From Bifidobacterium reuteri DSM 23975 (lineage in GTDB: Bacteria; Actinomycetota; Actinomycetes; Actinomycetales; Bifidobacteriaceae), in assembly GCF_000741695.1 (NCBI RefSeq), contig NZ_JGZK01000006.1:1-64000 (forward strand): a stretch of DNA of 64,000 bases, written 5' to 3'. Made by a program: the position numbers and the translations under genes. Positions 26,968 to 35,491 of this stretch are shown here, piece by piece. How positions within the stretch are numbered: position 1 is the first letter of the stretch; each line of letters starts with the position of its first letter. Below the pieces are notes generated by a model. It was not told the origin of the DNA. It was given only the letters and a program-made list of their open reading frames with translations, and did no database searches.

Positions 26968-28484
26968 TGCCCCAACTGCGTGACAGCGGCACCCGCTCCC
27001 TGCACGCCACAGAACCCGTGCCATCCGCCGAGATGGACGGGTTCTGCCGTATTTTCGGTATCGAGACCGAATACGGCGTGGCGGTCACCGGCGCCGACCG
27101 GCCGGTGGATGCCGGGCAGGTGGCGATGACCATGTTCCAGCCCATCGTCTCGCGCTCTCGTTCCACCAACACCTACCTGTCCAACGGCTCCCGTCTGTAT
27201 CTCGACGTCGGCTCGCATCCCGAATACGCCACCGCCGAGGCCCGTGACCCGCGCGAGGCATTGGCTCAGGATCTTGCCGGCGAACGGGTGATGCGGAACC
27301 TCGCCTTGAAGGCGCAGACGAAACTGCGCGAATCGTACGGCGAACACGCCACCATTCACGTGTTCAAGAACAACGTGGATTCCGCAGGGCACGCCTTCGG
27401 ATGCCATGAGAATTACCTGGTCCGCCGGTTTGTCCCATTGGAGACTATCGAGCATCAGCTGCTGCCGTTCCTCATCACCCGGCAGCTCTACACCGGTGCC
27501 GGGCGCATGACCCCGGACGGCTTCCAGATCACCCAGCGCGCCGATTTCCTCGACGAGGCCGTATCCTCGGCCACCACGCGCTCGCGCCCGATGGTCAATA
27601 CGCGCGACGAACCGCACGCCGACCCCGACTCGTTCCGTCGTCTGCATGTGATCATCGGCGACTCGAACCGTTCGCAATGGGCCACATGGATGAAACTCGC
27701 CGTGACGCACCTCGTGCTGTGCGTTATTGAGGACGCAGCCCGGCGCGGCGTGCCCTGCGGTTTCGAGGAGTACGATTTCGCCGATCCCGCCGCGGCCAAT
27801 CGCATGGTCAGCCGCTTCCTTGAACATCCGGATGCTGAATTGTCGCTCGTTTCGGGCGCAACGATCACTGCACTCGGATTGCAACGCCGGTACTACCGGG
27901 CGGTGGCATCATTCGTCTCCGACCATCGTGAGACGATGGGTGCCTCATTGGCGAACAGGTCTTACTCCGGCTCCGTGATCTCGGATTCGATGTCCGGTGA
28001 TTCTCCCGATGTGCCGGTGACTGTGGTGCTGCAGGAGTGGGACCGGGCGCTTCGTGCTCTGGAATCAGGGGATTACACCGCGCTCGCCGACCGTGTGGAT
28101 TGGGCCGCCAAAAAGCGTGTGCTCGATACCGTTCGCCGTCGTCGCCCGGACGCGACATTCGCGCAGTTGGAGCAGTTGGAACTCGATTACCACGACATCG
28201 CCAATGGACGGCTGTATGGTTCGCTATCTTCGCGGGGTCAGATACGCGGACTCATAGCCGACGATGATGTGGAACAGGCTGTGCACAATCCGCCGTCCGA
28301 CACCCGAGCCGCCCTGCGCGGCCGGTTCGTGACCGCCGCCCTCGCCTCTGGTGCCCAATTCTCCGCCGACTGGACGCATTTGGCCCTGACCGCCCCCGAG
28401 CGCCGGGAAGCCGTGCTCCTCGATCCGTTTGATGCCGCTGGAACCTCGGACTTCACGCGTCTTATGGAGGCGCTGGACCGCTAG
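26967..28484 (+). CDS. pafA: Pup-protein ligase
   Basis: A 505-aa ligase that joins the gamma-carboxylate of the Pup C-terminal Glu to target lysines, using ATP. Family motifs: RIFGIETEYGVAV near residue 28, HPEYATAEARD, the GCHENYLV loop and RRLHVIIGDSNRSQWATWMK. The C-terminal region (about 400-505) is the smaller Pup-contacting domain. The start is ATG 26967, overlapping the pup stop; a second candidate, ATG 27033, lies just before the conserved core. Translational coupling to pup is likely. A strong terminator follows at 28620-28662. Confidence 0.95.
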   Translation: MPQLRDSGTRSLHATEPVPSAEMDGFCRIFGIETEYGVAVTGADRPVDAGQVAMTMFQPIVSRSRSTNTYLSNGSRLYLDVGSHPEYATAEARDPREALAQDLAGERVMRNLALKAQTKLRESYGEHATIHVFKNNVDSAGHAFGCHENYLVRRFVPLETIEHQLLPFLITRQLYTGAGRMTPDGFQITQRADFLDEAVSSATTRSRPMVNTRDEPHADPDSFRRLHVIIGDSNRSQWATWMKLAVTHLVLCVIEDAARRGVPCGFEEYDFADPAAANRMVSRFLEHPDAELSLVSGATITALGLQRRYYRAVASFVSDHRETMGASLANRSYSGSVISDSMSGDSPDVPVTVVLQEWDRALRALESGDYTALADRVDWAAKKRVLDTVRRRRPDATFAQLEQLELDYHDIANGRLYGSLSSRGQIRGLIADDDVEQAVHNPPSDTRAALRGRFVTAALASGAQFSADWTHLALTAPERREAVLLDPFDAAGTSDFTRLMEALDR

Positions 28485-28500
28485 TATCCTGCGTCGTTAA

Positions 28501-28583
28501 TTCGTTGAATACATTGGATGCTCCCCTTGTCAGGGGAGCTGACCCGCGAAGCGGGACTGAGGGGTAATGAATTAATCAACGAA
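28501..28583. repeat. dispersed palindromic element, copy 2
   Basis: GCTCCCC-TTGTCA-GGGGAGC (28520-28539) and CCCGC-GAA-GCGGG (28543-28555) are followed by ACTGAGGGG. Reversed, the core reads CCCCTCAGTC-hairpin-GTCAGCTCCCC, the same plan as the element at 17604-17711. It is bounded by an 8-bp inverted repeat, TTCGTTGA (28501-28508) and TCAACGAA (28576-28583). Confidence 0.65.
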
Positions 28584-28619
28584 CTTACGGCGAGGCATAC
28601 TAGTCCGGTAGATAGTAAT

Positions 28620-28662
28620 ACGCCAAGGGGCCCCGACCGTCATGGTCGGGGCCCCTTGGCGT
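28620..28662. terminator. strong bidirectional terminator between pafA and hup
   Basis: A perfect 19-bp stem with loop GTCAT: left arm ACGCCAAGGGGCCCCGACC (28620-28638), right arm 28644-28662. It separates convergent genes. Confidence 0.85.
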
Positions 28663-28703
28663 TGCTCGATTCGGCAGTCAGTCGCTCAATGTTGAGCGTC
28701 AAT

Positions 28704-28985
28704 TCACTCGGTGACGGCCTTCTTCAGCAGGGAGCCGGCGGAGATGCGCACGCCGTAGGAAGCCGGAATGTTGATGGTTTCGCCGGTGCGCGGGTTGCGG
28801 CCGGTACGAGCGGCGCGCTTGACACGCACAGCGGAGAAGAGGCCAGTGAGCTTCAGGCCTTCGCCGGACTTCATAGCGTCGACGAACACGTCCTGGAAAG
28901 CATTGACAGCAGCCTCGGCCTGGGCCTTGGTCAGGTTGGACTTCTGAGCAATCTTCGAGACGAGATCAGACTTGTTGTATGCCAT
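28704..28985 (-). CDS. hup: HU-family DNA-binding protein
   Basis: A 93-aa nucleoid protein that bends and compacts DNA. It starts MAYNKSDLVSKIAQKSNLTK, has the dimer core AEAAVNAFQDVFVDAMKSGE, and the DNA-binding arm region RTGRNPRTGETINIPASYGVRISAG with the conserved RNP motif. ATG 28985 follows AAGAAGGAT. A likely -10 (TATTAT on the minus strand, 29049-29044) lies about 60 bp upstream. Convergent with pafA. Confidence 0.95.
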   Translation of the reverse strand: MAYNKSDLVSKIAQKSNLTKAQAEAAVNAFQDVFVDAMKSGEGLKLTGLFSAVRVKRAARTGRNPRTGETINIPASYGVRISAGSLLKKAVTE

Positions 28986-29239
28986 AAAGCATCCTTCTTG
29001 GGTCAGTGGGCAGGCGCGGTTGTCTGCCCGTGGTTCATCCATGATAATAGCGCATGCACCTGCCGAAACCCGCTATTTATAAGGGTTTTCACATCTTTTT
29101 TCGGGTTTTTCGCGTGAATCGACCAAAAGATGGCAGTTTGACCACGATAGGGGACAGCCATACCAAACCGCAGTGATGATGCGGACCGGCATGACTGTCG
29201 GAGAACCCTCGGCGCAAGGTGTGTCGCCGCCGCTTGTCG

Positions 29240-31654
29240 TCACACCAGATTGCGGTGATCGAGCCATTTCATGGCAGCCGCACCCAGCGGAATGCGAATC
29301 CAGTAGAAGACCACGCGATGAAGCAGCGTCGCGGAGAGCGCCACTGCCTGTGGCACGCCTACAGCCACGAAAGCGAAGGTCAGCGCGGCCTCCACACCGC
29401 CAAGGCCACCGGGAGTAGGCACCGCCGAACCCAACGCATAGGCGAGCATGAACACGAATGTGGTTTCCACCGGATTCGACGAATAGCCGAATGCGTGAAG
29501 CGCGGACCAGAACGCCAATCCGGTGGTGATGTTCTGGAACAGCGCGCCAGTGCAGCTGATGGCGAGTTGGCGGGGCTGTGACAGGATATCAAGCAGCTGG
29601 TTGAGATAGGTTTTCGCAAGTGGTACCAACTGTTTGGTCACCAGATGGCGTACGGGTGGAATCATCATCGCCACAGACAGCACCACCACCACGATGCCCA
29701 GTACGATCACCAGAGTGTTGGTGGGGATGGCGCCCGAGAGCATATTGCGTCCGGTGAACATGCCGATGATCACGAGCATGAGGAAATACACCCCGTAATA
29801 CACCACCAGCGCGGCGCTCATGATCGCCGTGGCGGCGGTGCTGCGGTATCCGGATTTGCGTAGGAACTGAAGGTTGACGAAAGACGGTCCCACACCGGCG
29901 GGCATGGATACCGTGGCGAAGCCGCCGGCCACCTGGCTCATGAACACACCCGTGTTGTTGCGTTTGCTGCGGTCCATCAGCGAACCCAATGATATCGAAG
30001 AGCCGATCCAGCCACACACGCCGAAGATAAGTGTGATTACGGCCATCAGCGGATTCGCGTTGGTCAGGGCGTCGATGATCTCTTCAGGCTTGAGCTGGGT
30101 GAACACCACCGCCACGGCGACAATGACCAGCAGCATCGTGATCATCGAGCGCCAGGAGAAACGGGCGAGCGTCACCGGTTCGCCGGCTTCTCCGTTGTCG
30201 TCGTCGTTCAGATCGGCGAGCTTGCCTCGTAACGATTTGAGCAGTTGCTTGTTCCAGCTGTCCAAGGACCTGGTGGTGGAAGGAATGGCCATTTTCTGGA
30301 TGAATGGCGCAATGGAGGCGAGCGTCAGATCGCCCCATGCCTCGCGTGCCGCATCTACCGCTGGCTCCACGCCGATCAACAAGGCAAGGAGCGTCAGCAA
30401 CTGCACCTTATCGAGAGCGGTGTTGGCGGCGCTGGAGGCGTTGTCCCCGTCACCCCATCCGGCGATCACCGCCGTGCCGTCTTCGAGCCTTGCCAGCGTG
30501 GAAGGGATGATGCGCCGGTGCGTATAGCCTCGGCGATTGGCCACGGACAGGTAGCGCATATACGCCACTGCATCGGCCTTGGTCAACGTCTTGAGATTGG
30601 CGGGCATGGCGATCGTGTTCGCATCCAGTACCAGAATGGCTGATTCGTCCGTGTCGGCGATGCCATAGGGGGCCGGTGCGGGAAGCTTGATATTGTGCAG
30701 TCCGAGCAGCATGGACAGATGATGCTGCACGGCATCGCGCACGGAACGGTCACGGCGTATGGACACGCTGGTGAATCGCACCCAATCCCACAGTTGTTTG
30801 AAATATCCCGCTGTATGGGTCTGCGCATCCAGCACGGATACGATGAAGGCGCGCCCATCGGTGGTATGCAAGTCATACAGGCGCGAGCCGGTGGTCAGGT
30901 CATCCTCTAGGGTGGCGTCCAGGGATCCCTTCCTTCCGTCCACGGGGTCCTGATGCCTGATCAGGGAGGCGGTCTCCAATCCGATGCCGTTGAGCGCCGT
31001 GACGAGCGCCTCGCCCCAGACGCCTTTGTTCTGCGTGCCCACGATGAAACGGATGAGCATGCCCACCGTGCGCCCGGCCGTCATGGACACCAGCGTGCCG
31101 GTGACCGAATGCCAGGAGAGCACGACCATCACCGCCGCGGTGATGTAGAGGATATTCCATCCCCATTTCACCGTGGAGCGGGTTCGACGAGGGCCTGCGG
31201 CCGTCAGAAACGCCGCCATGCCGGCATAGATATCCGGCAGCAGGCCGGAGCCGAAGGAGGTGGCGGCCGAAAGCAATGCCATCGCCAGAGTGTGGTCATT
31301 GATGCCGCTGACCAGCGTGGAAACACCCCATGCCGTGCCGTATCCGGCGAACATGGCAATGGCTGAGATCGCGGCTTGTGGCCATTCGCGGGAGAGCAGT
31401 AGCTGCCCCAGCACGGTGACCACAATGATGATGGTCATCAACTGCGTCAGCACTGTGGAAGGGTAGTTGGCCAGCCAATTGATGGCCTGTGCGGCGGTAT
31501 GCGCATCGGACTCCACTCCACGGGTCATACCGCCCATGAACACTGCGAACACCATGACGATTGCCGCGGCCAGCAATGATAATGCGCTTCTGGCCAGATC
31601 GCCGAAATCGTGTGTGCGTTTCGGCGCCACGTCGTCAATGATCGGACTTGCCAC
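29240..31654 (-). CDS. large membrane protein with a lysylphosphatidylglycerol synthase-type TM domain
   Basis: This 804-aa protein has three parts: an N-terminal membrane block (about 20-230, several hydrophobic helices), a soluble middle (about 235-480) with remote kinase-like features (ALVTALNGIGLETASLIRHQD, AFIVSVLDAQ, VLVLDANTIAMPANLKTLTKADAVAYM) and a C-terminal eight-helix-like block (about 505-790) with GPSFVNLQFLRKSGY and AVPTPGGLGGVEAALT, typical of the LPG_synthase_TM/UPF0104 family. No GNAT aminoacyltransferase domain is present, so it is more likely a flippase or transporter than an LPG synthase. GTG 31654 follows AGGAG. Confidence 0.75.
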   Translation of the reverse strand: MASPIIDDVAPKRTHDFGDLARSALSLLAAAIVMVFAVFMGGMTRGVESDAHTAAQAINWLANYPSTVLTQLMTIIIVVTVLGQLLLSREWPQAAISAIAMFAGYGTAWGVSTLVSGINDHTLAMALLSAATSFGSGLLPDIYAGMAAFLTAAGPRRTRSTVKWGWNILYITAAVMVVLSWHSVTGTLVSMTAGRTVGMLIRFIVGTQNKGVWGEALVTALNGIGLETASLIRHQDPVDGRKGSLDATLEDDLTTGSRLYDLHTTDGRAFIVSVLDAQTHTAGYFKQLWDWVRFTSVSIRRDRSVRDAVQHHLSMLLGLHNIKLPAPAPYGIADTDESAILVLDANTIAMPANLKTLTKADAVAYMRYLSVANRRGYTHRRIIPSTLARLEDGTAVIAGWGDGDNASSAANTALDKVQLLTLLALLIGVEPAVDAAREAWGDLTLASIAPFIQKMAIPSTTRSLDSWNKQLLKSLRGKLADLNDDDNGEAGEPVTLARFSWRSMITMLLVIVAVAVVFTQLKPEEIIDALTNANPLMAVITLIFGVCGWIGSSISLGSLMDRSKRNNTGVFMSQVAGGFATVSMPAGVGPSFVNLQFLRKSGYRSTAATAIMSAALVVYYGVYFLMLVIIGMFTGRNMLSGAIPTNTLVIVLGIVVVVLSVAMMIPPVRHLVTKQLVPLAKTYLNQLLDILSQPRQLAISCTGALFQNITTGLAFWSALHAFGYSSNPVETTFVFMLAYALGSAVPTPGGLGGVEAALTFAFVAVGVPQAVALSATLLHRVVFYWIRIPLGAAAMKWLDHRNLV

Positions 31655-31711
31655 CTGAACTCCTCTTGCCGTTCCTTGTCGTCAGCTTCGTCATACAACA
31701 GGTCATACGAC

Positions 31712-31741
31712 AAGGCGCGCACGCCATCGCGCACGCGCCTT
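31712..31741 (-). terminator. hairpin between purB and the membrane protein gene
   Basis: AAGGCGCG (31712-31719) pairs with CGCGCCTT (31734-31741). On the minus strand it follows purB. Confidence 0.5.
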
Positions 31742-31771
31742 GCTCCATCATGGTGATGCGTACGTCCTGCC

Positions 31772-33208
31772 TCAGCGGTCGAATGCCACGAGTTCCGAAG
31801 CCACGCCGGTATAGGTGGCCGGGGTCAGGGCCTTCAGACGGGCGGCGGTCTCGGGATCGAAGGACTGCTGATCGATGAACTGCTCGACCTGCTCCTTGTC
31901 GATGGTGTGGCCTCGCATCAGCTCCTTGACCTTCTCGTACGGCTTGTCCATGCCGGGCAGACCGCGCAGCTCGCAGGCGCGCATGGCGGTCTGGATGGGC
32001 TCGCCGAGCACCTCCCAGTTCTCGTCCAGCTCGCGCTCGATCACTGCATCATGCGGGTGGATGGACTTCAGACCGCCCATCAGGTTGTGCAGGGCGAGCA
32101 GCGAATAGCCGAGCGCCGAACCGATGTTGCGCTGGGTCGTCGAATCGGTCAGATCTCGCTGCCACCGCGACTCCACCAGCGTGGCGGAGAGGGTGTCGAG
32201 TAGCGAGCAGGACAGCTCGAAGTTCGCCTCGGCGTTCTCGAAGCGAATCGGGTTGACCTTGTGCGGCATCGTGGAGGAGCCGGTGGCGCCCTTGACCGGC
32301 ACCTGAGCGAACACGCCACGGGAGATGTACATCCACACGTCCACGCACAGGTTGTGCATGATGCGGTTCGCGTGGGAGACGGTGGAATAGAGCTCGGCCT
32401 GCCAGTCATGGGATTCGATCTGCGTGGTCAGCGGGTTCCAGGTCAGACCCATGCGGTTGGTCACGAATTCACGGGAGACCGCAATCCAATCCACGTCCGG
32501 GCAGGCTGCAAGATGTGCGCCGAACGTGCCGGTCGCGCCGTTGATCTTGCCCAGATACTCCTGGCCCTTGATGTGCTTGAGCTGACGGTTCAGTCGGTAG
32601 ACGTAGACGGCGAGCTCCTTGCCGAGTGTGGTCGGCGTGGCCGGTTGACCATGGGTCAGGGACAGCAGCGCCTTGTTCTTGTATTCTTCCGCCTTGCCGG
32701 CGAGGTGATCGATGATCTCCTCGAACGCCGGTTCCCAGACGTTGTTCATCGCGTTCTTCACGCAGCGGGCGATGGACAGGTTGTTGATGTCCTCCGAGGT
32801 GCAGGCAAAATGCACGAGGGTCTTGAGACGATCGTTGATGTTGGTCAACTCGGCCGGGGCCTTATCGATCTGATCGTCGATGTAGTATTCCACGGCCTTC
32901 ACATCATGATGGGTCACGGCCTCGTGCGCGGCATGCTGCTTGATGCCCTCGGCACCGAAATCCTCGGGGATAGCGCGCAGGAACGCCTTCTCGGCTTCGG
33001 TGAACGGCTTGACGCCAACCACAATCGGCTGGTTGCCGTTGTCTTCGAAACCGTTGGCCAGCAGAATCATCCATTCGACCTCGACGCGCATGCGCTCGCG
33101 GTTCAGCGCCGGTTCGCTCAGGTATTCCACGAGCGGGGCGGTAGCCGCATGATAGCGGCCGTCAAGCGGGGTCAATGCAATTGCGGGGGAAATATCAGTA
33201 AGCTTCAT
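31772..33208 (-). CDS. purB: adenylosuccinate lyase
   Basis: A 478-aa lyase acting twice in purine synthesis: SAICAR to AICAR and adenylosuccinate to AMP. The fumarase-superfamily signature GSSTMPHKVNPIRFEN (about 280-295) contains the catalytic serine loop; KAVEYYIDDQI and FACTSEDINNLS are also family motifs. The start is ATG 33208 (MKLTDISPAIALTPLDGRY); the open frame continues upstream through the end of the preceding gene but that part is not coding for purB. There is no clear ribosome binding site; a TACCCT box 7 bp upstream may give a leaderless message. It begins 5 bp after the hydrolase gene ends. Confidence 0.95.
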   Translation of the reverse strand: MKLTDISPAIALTPLDGRYHAATAPLVEYLSEPALNRERMRVEVEWMILLANGFEDNGNQPIVVGVKPFTEAEKAFLRAIPEDFGAEGIKQHAAHEAVTHHDVKAVEYYIDDQIDKAPAELTNINDRLKTLVHFACTSEDINNLSIARCVKNAMNNVWEPAFEEIIDHLAGKAEEYKNKALLSLTHGQPATPTTLGKELAVYVYRLNRQLKHIKGQEYLGKINGATGTFGAHLAACPDVDWIAVSREFVTNRMGLTWNPLTTQIESHDWQAELYSTVSHANRIMHNLCVDVWMYISRGVFAQVPVKGATGSSTMPHKVNPIRFENAEANFELSCSLLDTLSATLVESRWQRDLTDSTTQRNIGSALGYSLLALHNLMGGLKSIHPHDAVIERELDENWEVLGEPIQTAMRACELRGLPGMDKPYEKVKELMRGHTIDKEQVEQFIDQQSFDPETAARLKALTPATYTGVASELVAFDR

Positions 33209-33213
33209 GCGTT

Positions 33214-34857
33214 CTAGGGTACTTCCAGCCGTGAACCGGACGTGTCCGGAGCCGCCGTCGGGCTGGGGATACGCTGGCGCTCGAGGGAAGGCGTGGCATC
33301 GGATTTGGCCATGCGGCCTTGGAAGTAACGGGTCTCCTTGAGCTCGCCGGCTATGGTCTGTTGGAAATGCTGTTCGTGGCGTTGCAGGGCGGGGGAGCCC
33401 AGATCGGTGGCGTTGCTGTAGGCCGCCTGATGGTATTTGATCCAATGGCTGATCTCCCGCCCGTCGGTGCCGCCTCCCGCCACTGGGGCGGCGGCATAGG
33501 CGTTCCGTCCGTAAATCGGTGTGGTACCCGGTGCGCACGAACCGTCGTCGTTGATGGTGCCGGGTGTCGCCGCAGGAGCGGGCGAGACATGCCCCCGTAC
33601 GGTCAGCCAATGATCGGAGTCCGGATTCGAGGCGCCGTCCAAGGCTGCCACCAGTTCATCGTCGATCTCTACGCTGGTCACCCAGGTCTTCTCGGGAATC
33701 GGGTGATTGGCGACTGGAGAACCGGCCGTCACCACGTGTTCGATGCTGTAGTCGTCCGCCCAGTCGGAGGCGATGGTCGCCGCCACGATGCCGCCTTGCG
33801 AGTGGCCGATAAGCGCCACCGGCTCATCCTTGCCGATGCCTGCCTGCTGCATCGCCTCGGTGACCATCCGGACACTGTCCGCCCGCATACGACGTTCTCT
33901 GTCGTCACTCATCAGCTCCACGTTCTGCTCCCATCCGAATGGGGAATCCGCCTTGCCGTCGGTGCCGGGGATGGTGACGAGCCAGGCATTGGTGCCGTCA
34001 GTCCGCTCATAGCGTTGAACGGCCACAGTGCCGTATTCGAGACCGCTGTCAAGATTGATTTTGCCTAGCCGTTCTTCGGCGAGACGACGCAGATTCTCCA
34101 TCGCATCGCCCACGCTGCCGCTTGATCGCACCACTTCGGTGCGGGCATACACCTCCTTGACGTCAAGATGATTGCCTTGCAGGATGTCCTTCACCGGACC
34201 GGAGACATTGGCGATCTTCCCGGCGCCGGCATTCACCTCGTCGGTATGCTTCATGCCTTCGCCGATGGCGATACCTCCGACCATGGATCCGATGCCGCTC
34301 ATCACCCCCTCTTGCAGCCCGTAGGTGGAAGTAGACATCCAGGAAGCGTTCGGTTTGCCTTCAATCACCCAGCCGGAAATCAGCCCGCCCAGGGCCACCG
34401 CCGCAGTACCGATCAGGGCATGGCCGGGTTTCCACTGGGTGCCAGCCTGTATCAATTCGGTGAAGGTACGACGGACTGCGAGCTCCGCTTCGGAATACAG
34501 CGAATGGGCGCGAATCAGCAGGCTTGCGGTGTCGGACAGTTCGATGCTGAGTCTTCGACAGGCTGCCGCATGTTCCGTGCATCGGGCTCCCAGCGTGGTG
34601 TATGACAAGGTGGTGTGACCGGGGGTTACCGCCGATGGGTCGCCCGCGGTTAGCGTGGCACACATGGGCGCACTGGTTCGATGCGATTGAAGCTGCAATG
34701 CGGCATCACCCCAGGAGGCGGACAAGGCGTCGTATCCTGATGCTTCATCGTCAAGCGCTTTGGCGATTGCCGTGTATTCCTCAAGGGTGGCGGGAGCATA
34801 TCCGCGACCGCCGTGGACGGAGGCTTCGACCTGCCAATAATATGTGGATTCCGACAT
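33214..34857 (-). CDS. serine hydrolase (lipase-like) with WXG-type N-terminal region
   Basis: A 547-aa protein. The N-terminal 150 residues are helical and contain SASWGDAALQLQS, a W-x-D/G motif reminiscent of WXG100 secretion substrates. A short hydrophobic stretch, HALIGTAAVALGGLISGWVI, follows (about 150-170). The C-terminal alpha/beta hydrolase domain has the nucleophile elbow VALIGHSQGG with Ser353, then VVTAGSPVAN and a late His. No classical signal peptide. ATG 34857 is 6 bp after GAGGGG; ATG 34863 overlaps the previous stop. Paired with the WxG protein upstream; a type VII-like effector is a hypothesis. Confidence 0.7.
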   Translation of the reverse strand: MSESTYYWQVEASVHGGRGYAPATLEEYTAIAKALDDEASGYDALSASWGDAALQLQSHRTSAPMCATLTAGDPSAVTPGHTTLSYTTLGARCTEHAAACRRLSIELSDTASLLIRAHSLYSEAELAVRRTFTELIQAGTQWKPGHALIGTAAVALGGLISGWVIEGKPNASWMSTSTYGLQEGVMSGIGSMVGGIAIGEGMKHTDEVNAGAGKIANVSGPVKDILQGNHLDVKEVYARTEVVRSSGSVGDAMENLRRLAEERLGKINLDSGLEYGTVAVQRYERTDGTNAWLVTIPGTDGKADSPFGWEQNVELMSDDRERRMRADSVRMVTEAMQQAGIGKDEPVALIGHSQGGIVAATIASDWADDYSIEHVVTAGSPVANHPIPEKTWVTSVEIDDELVAALDGASNPDSDHWLTVRGHVSPAPAATPGTINDDGSCAPGTTPIYGRNAYAAAPVAGGGTDGREISHWIKYHQAAYSNATDLGSPALQRHEQHFQQTIAGELKETRYFQGRMAKSDATPSLERQRIPSPTAAPDTSGSRLEVP

Positions 34858-34859
34858 GG

Positions 34860-35201
34860 TCATCCCCTCGCCAATCGTTCGGTGGCGTCCATGTCGGATT
34901 CCAACGCGGCAGACGCCTGCCGGATCCGATCCAATCTTGCGCGGAACAGTTCCGCTGCATTGCCTGTCCATATGATGTTATTTGCCTTGGCGCTTGCCGT
35001 GGCGAAGCGTTCGTTGACGGCAAGCGTGGCGGAGCGTTGGATGCCGATGAGGTTTCGGCTGCGCTCCACCGCTGTATGGCATGGGCAGGTGCCATAGCTG
35101 AACGGTGTCACCGTATTGCCGGCGAATCCACCGATGGGGTCGATGGCCGCCGGATTGTGCTGCGCGTTCGTGAATGTTGGATTGGTGCTGAATGCGTTCA
35201 T
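34860..35201 (-). CDS. small WxG-motif protein, partner of the downstream hydrolase
   Basis: A 113-aa protein of unknown function. The C-terminal half reads as two helices around IIWTGNAAELFRARLDRI, a W-T-G turn like that of WXG100 (ESAT-6-like) proteins, followed by a charged helix (RQASAALESDMDATE). The N-terminal half is rich in Asn, Pro and Gly and includes CPCH. Its stop overlaps the possible first ATG of the hydrolase gene (ATGA), so the two are co-translated. It has no signal peptide. Confidence 0.65.
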   Translation of the reverse strand: MNAFSTNPTFTNAQHNPAAIDPIGGFAGNTVTPFSYGTCPCHTAVERSRNLIGIQRSATLAVNERFATASAKANNIIWTGNAAELFRARLDRIRQASAALESDMDATERLARG

Positions 35202-35278
35202 GAATCCAGCTAAAGGGACAATGGTGTGACGCGTCCAGCCGAACCGACCTATGTGGTTCCAGCTTACGGAAAATGGGT

Positions 35279-35382
35279 GGGTTTATCCACGACAAATGTG
35301 AATAAACCCTGTAGACCCCCGTAGACAAGAGCGTCATAATGATTCGAGCCCGTTTATCCACAACAAATGAGGATAAACGGGC
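35279..35382. repeat. twin hairpins containing DnaA-box-like sequence
   Basis: Two related inverted repeats lie in the 290-bp gap: GGGTTTAT/ATAAACCC (35279-35286, 35302-35309) and GCCCGTTTATCC/GGATAAACGGGC (35348-35359, 35371-35382). Both share GTTTATCCAC(A/G)ACAAATG. TTATCCACA (35354-35362) equals a consensus DnaA box; TTATCCACG (35283-35291) differs at the last base. The second may also end the VWA operon. Between them is the direct repeat GTAGAC-CCCC-GTAGAC. Confidence 0.6.
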
Positions 35383-35491
35383 CCTGATAATCTCTGCCTG
35401 ATGCATCTGGCCGATGTGACTTGCCGATTATAGACAGCCCGATAGCTAGTCTTAACGATTCCGCGACGTCATCGACACTGCCGACCGGGCA

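Noticed and set aside
22501-28703. Proteasome subunit genes prcA/prcB near the pup genes
   Set aside because: Both strands were read for the typical N-terminal Thr protease motifs; none was seen. Only Pup-pathway genes are present.
35279-35382. Chromosomal origin of replication
   Set aside because: Only one perfect DnaA box and one near match; no dnaA, dnaN or AT-rich unwinding region nearby.
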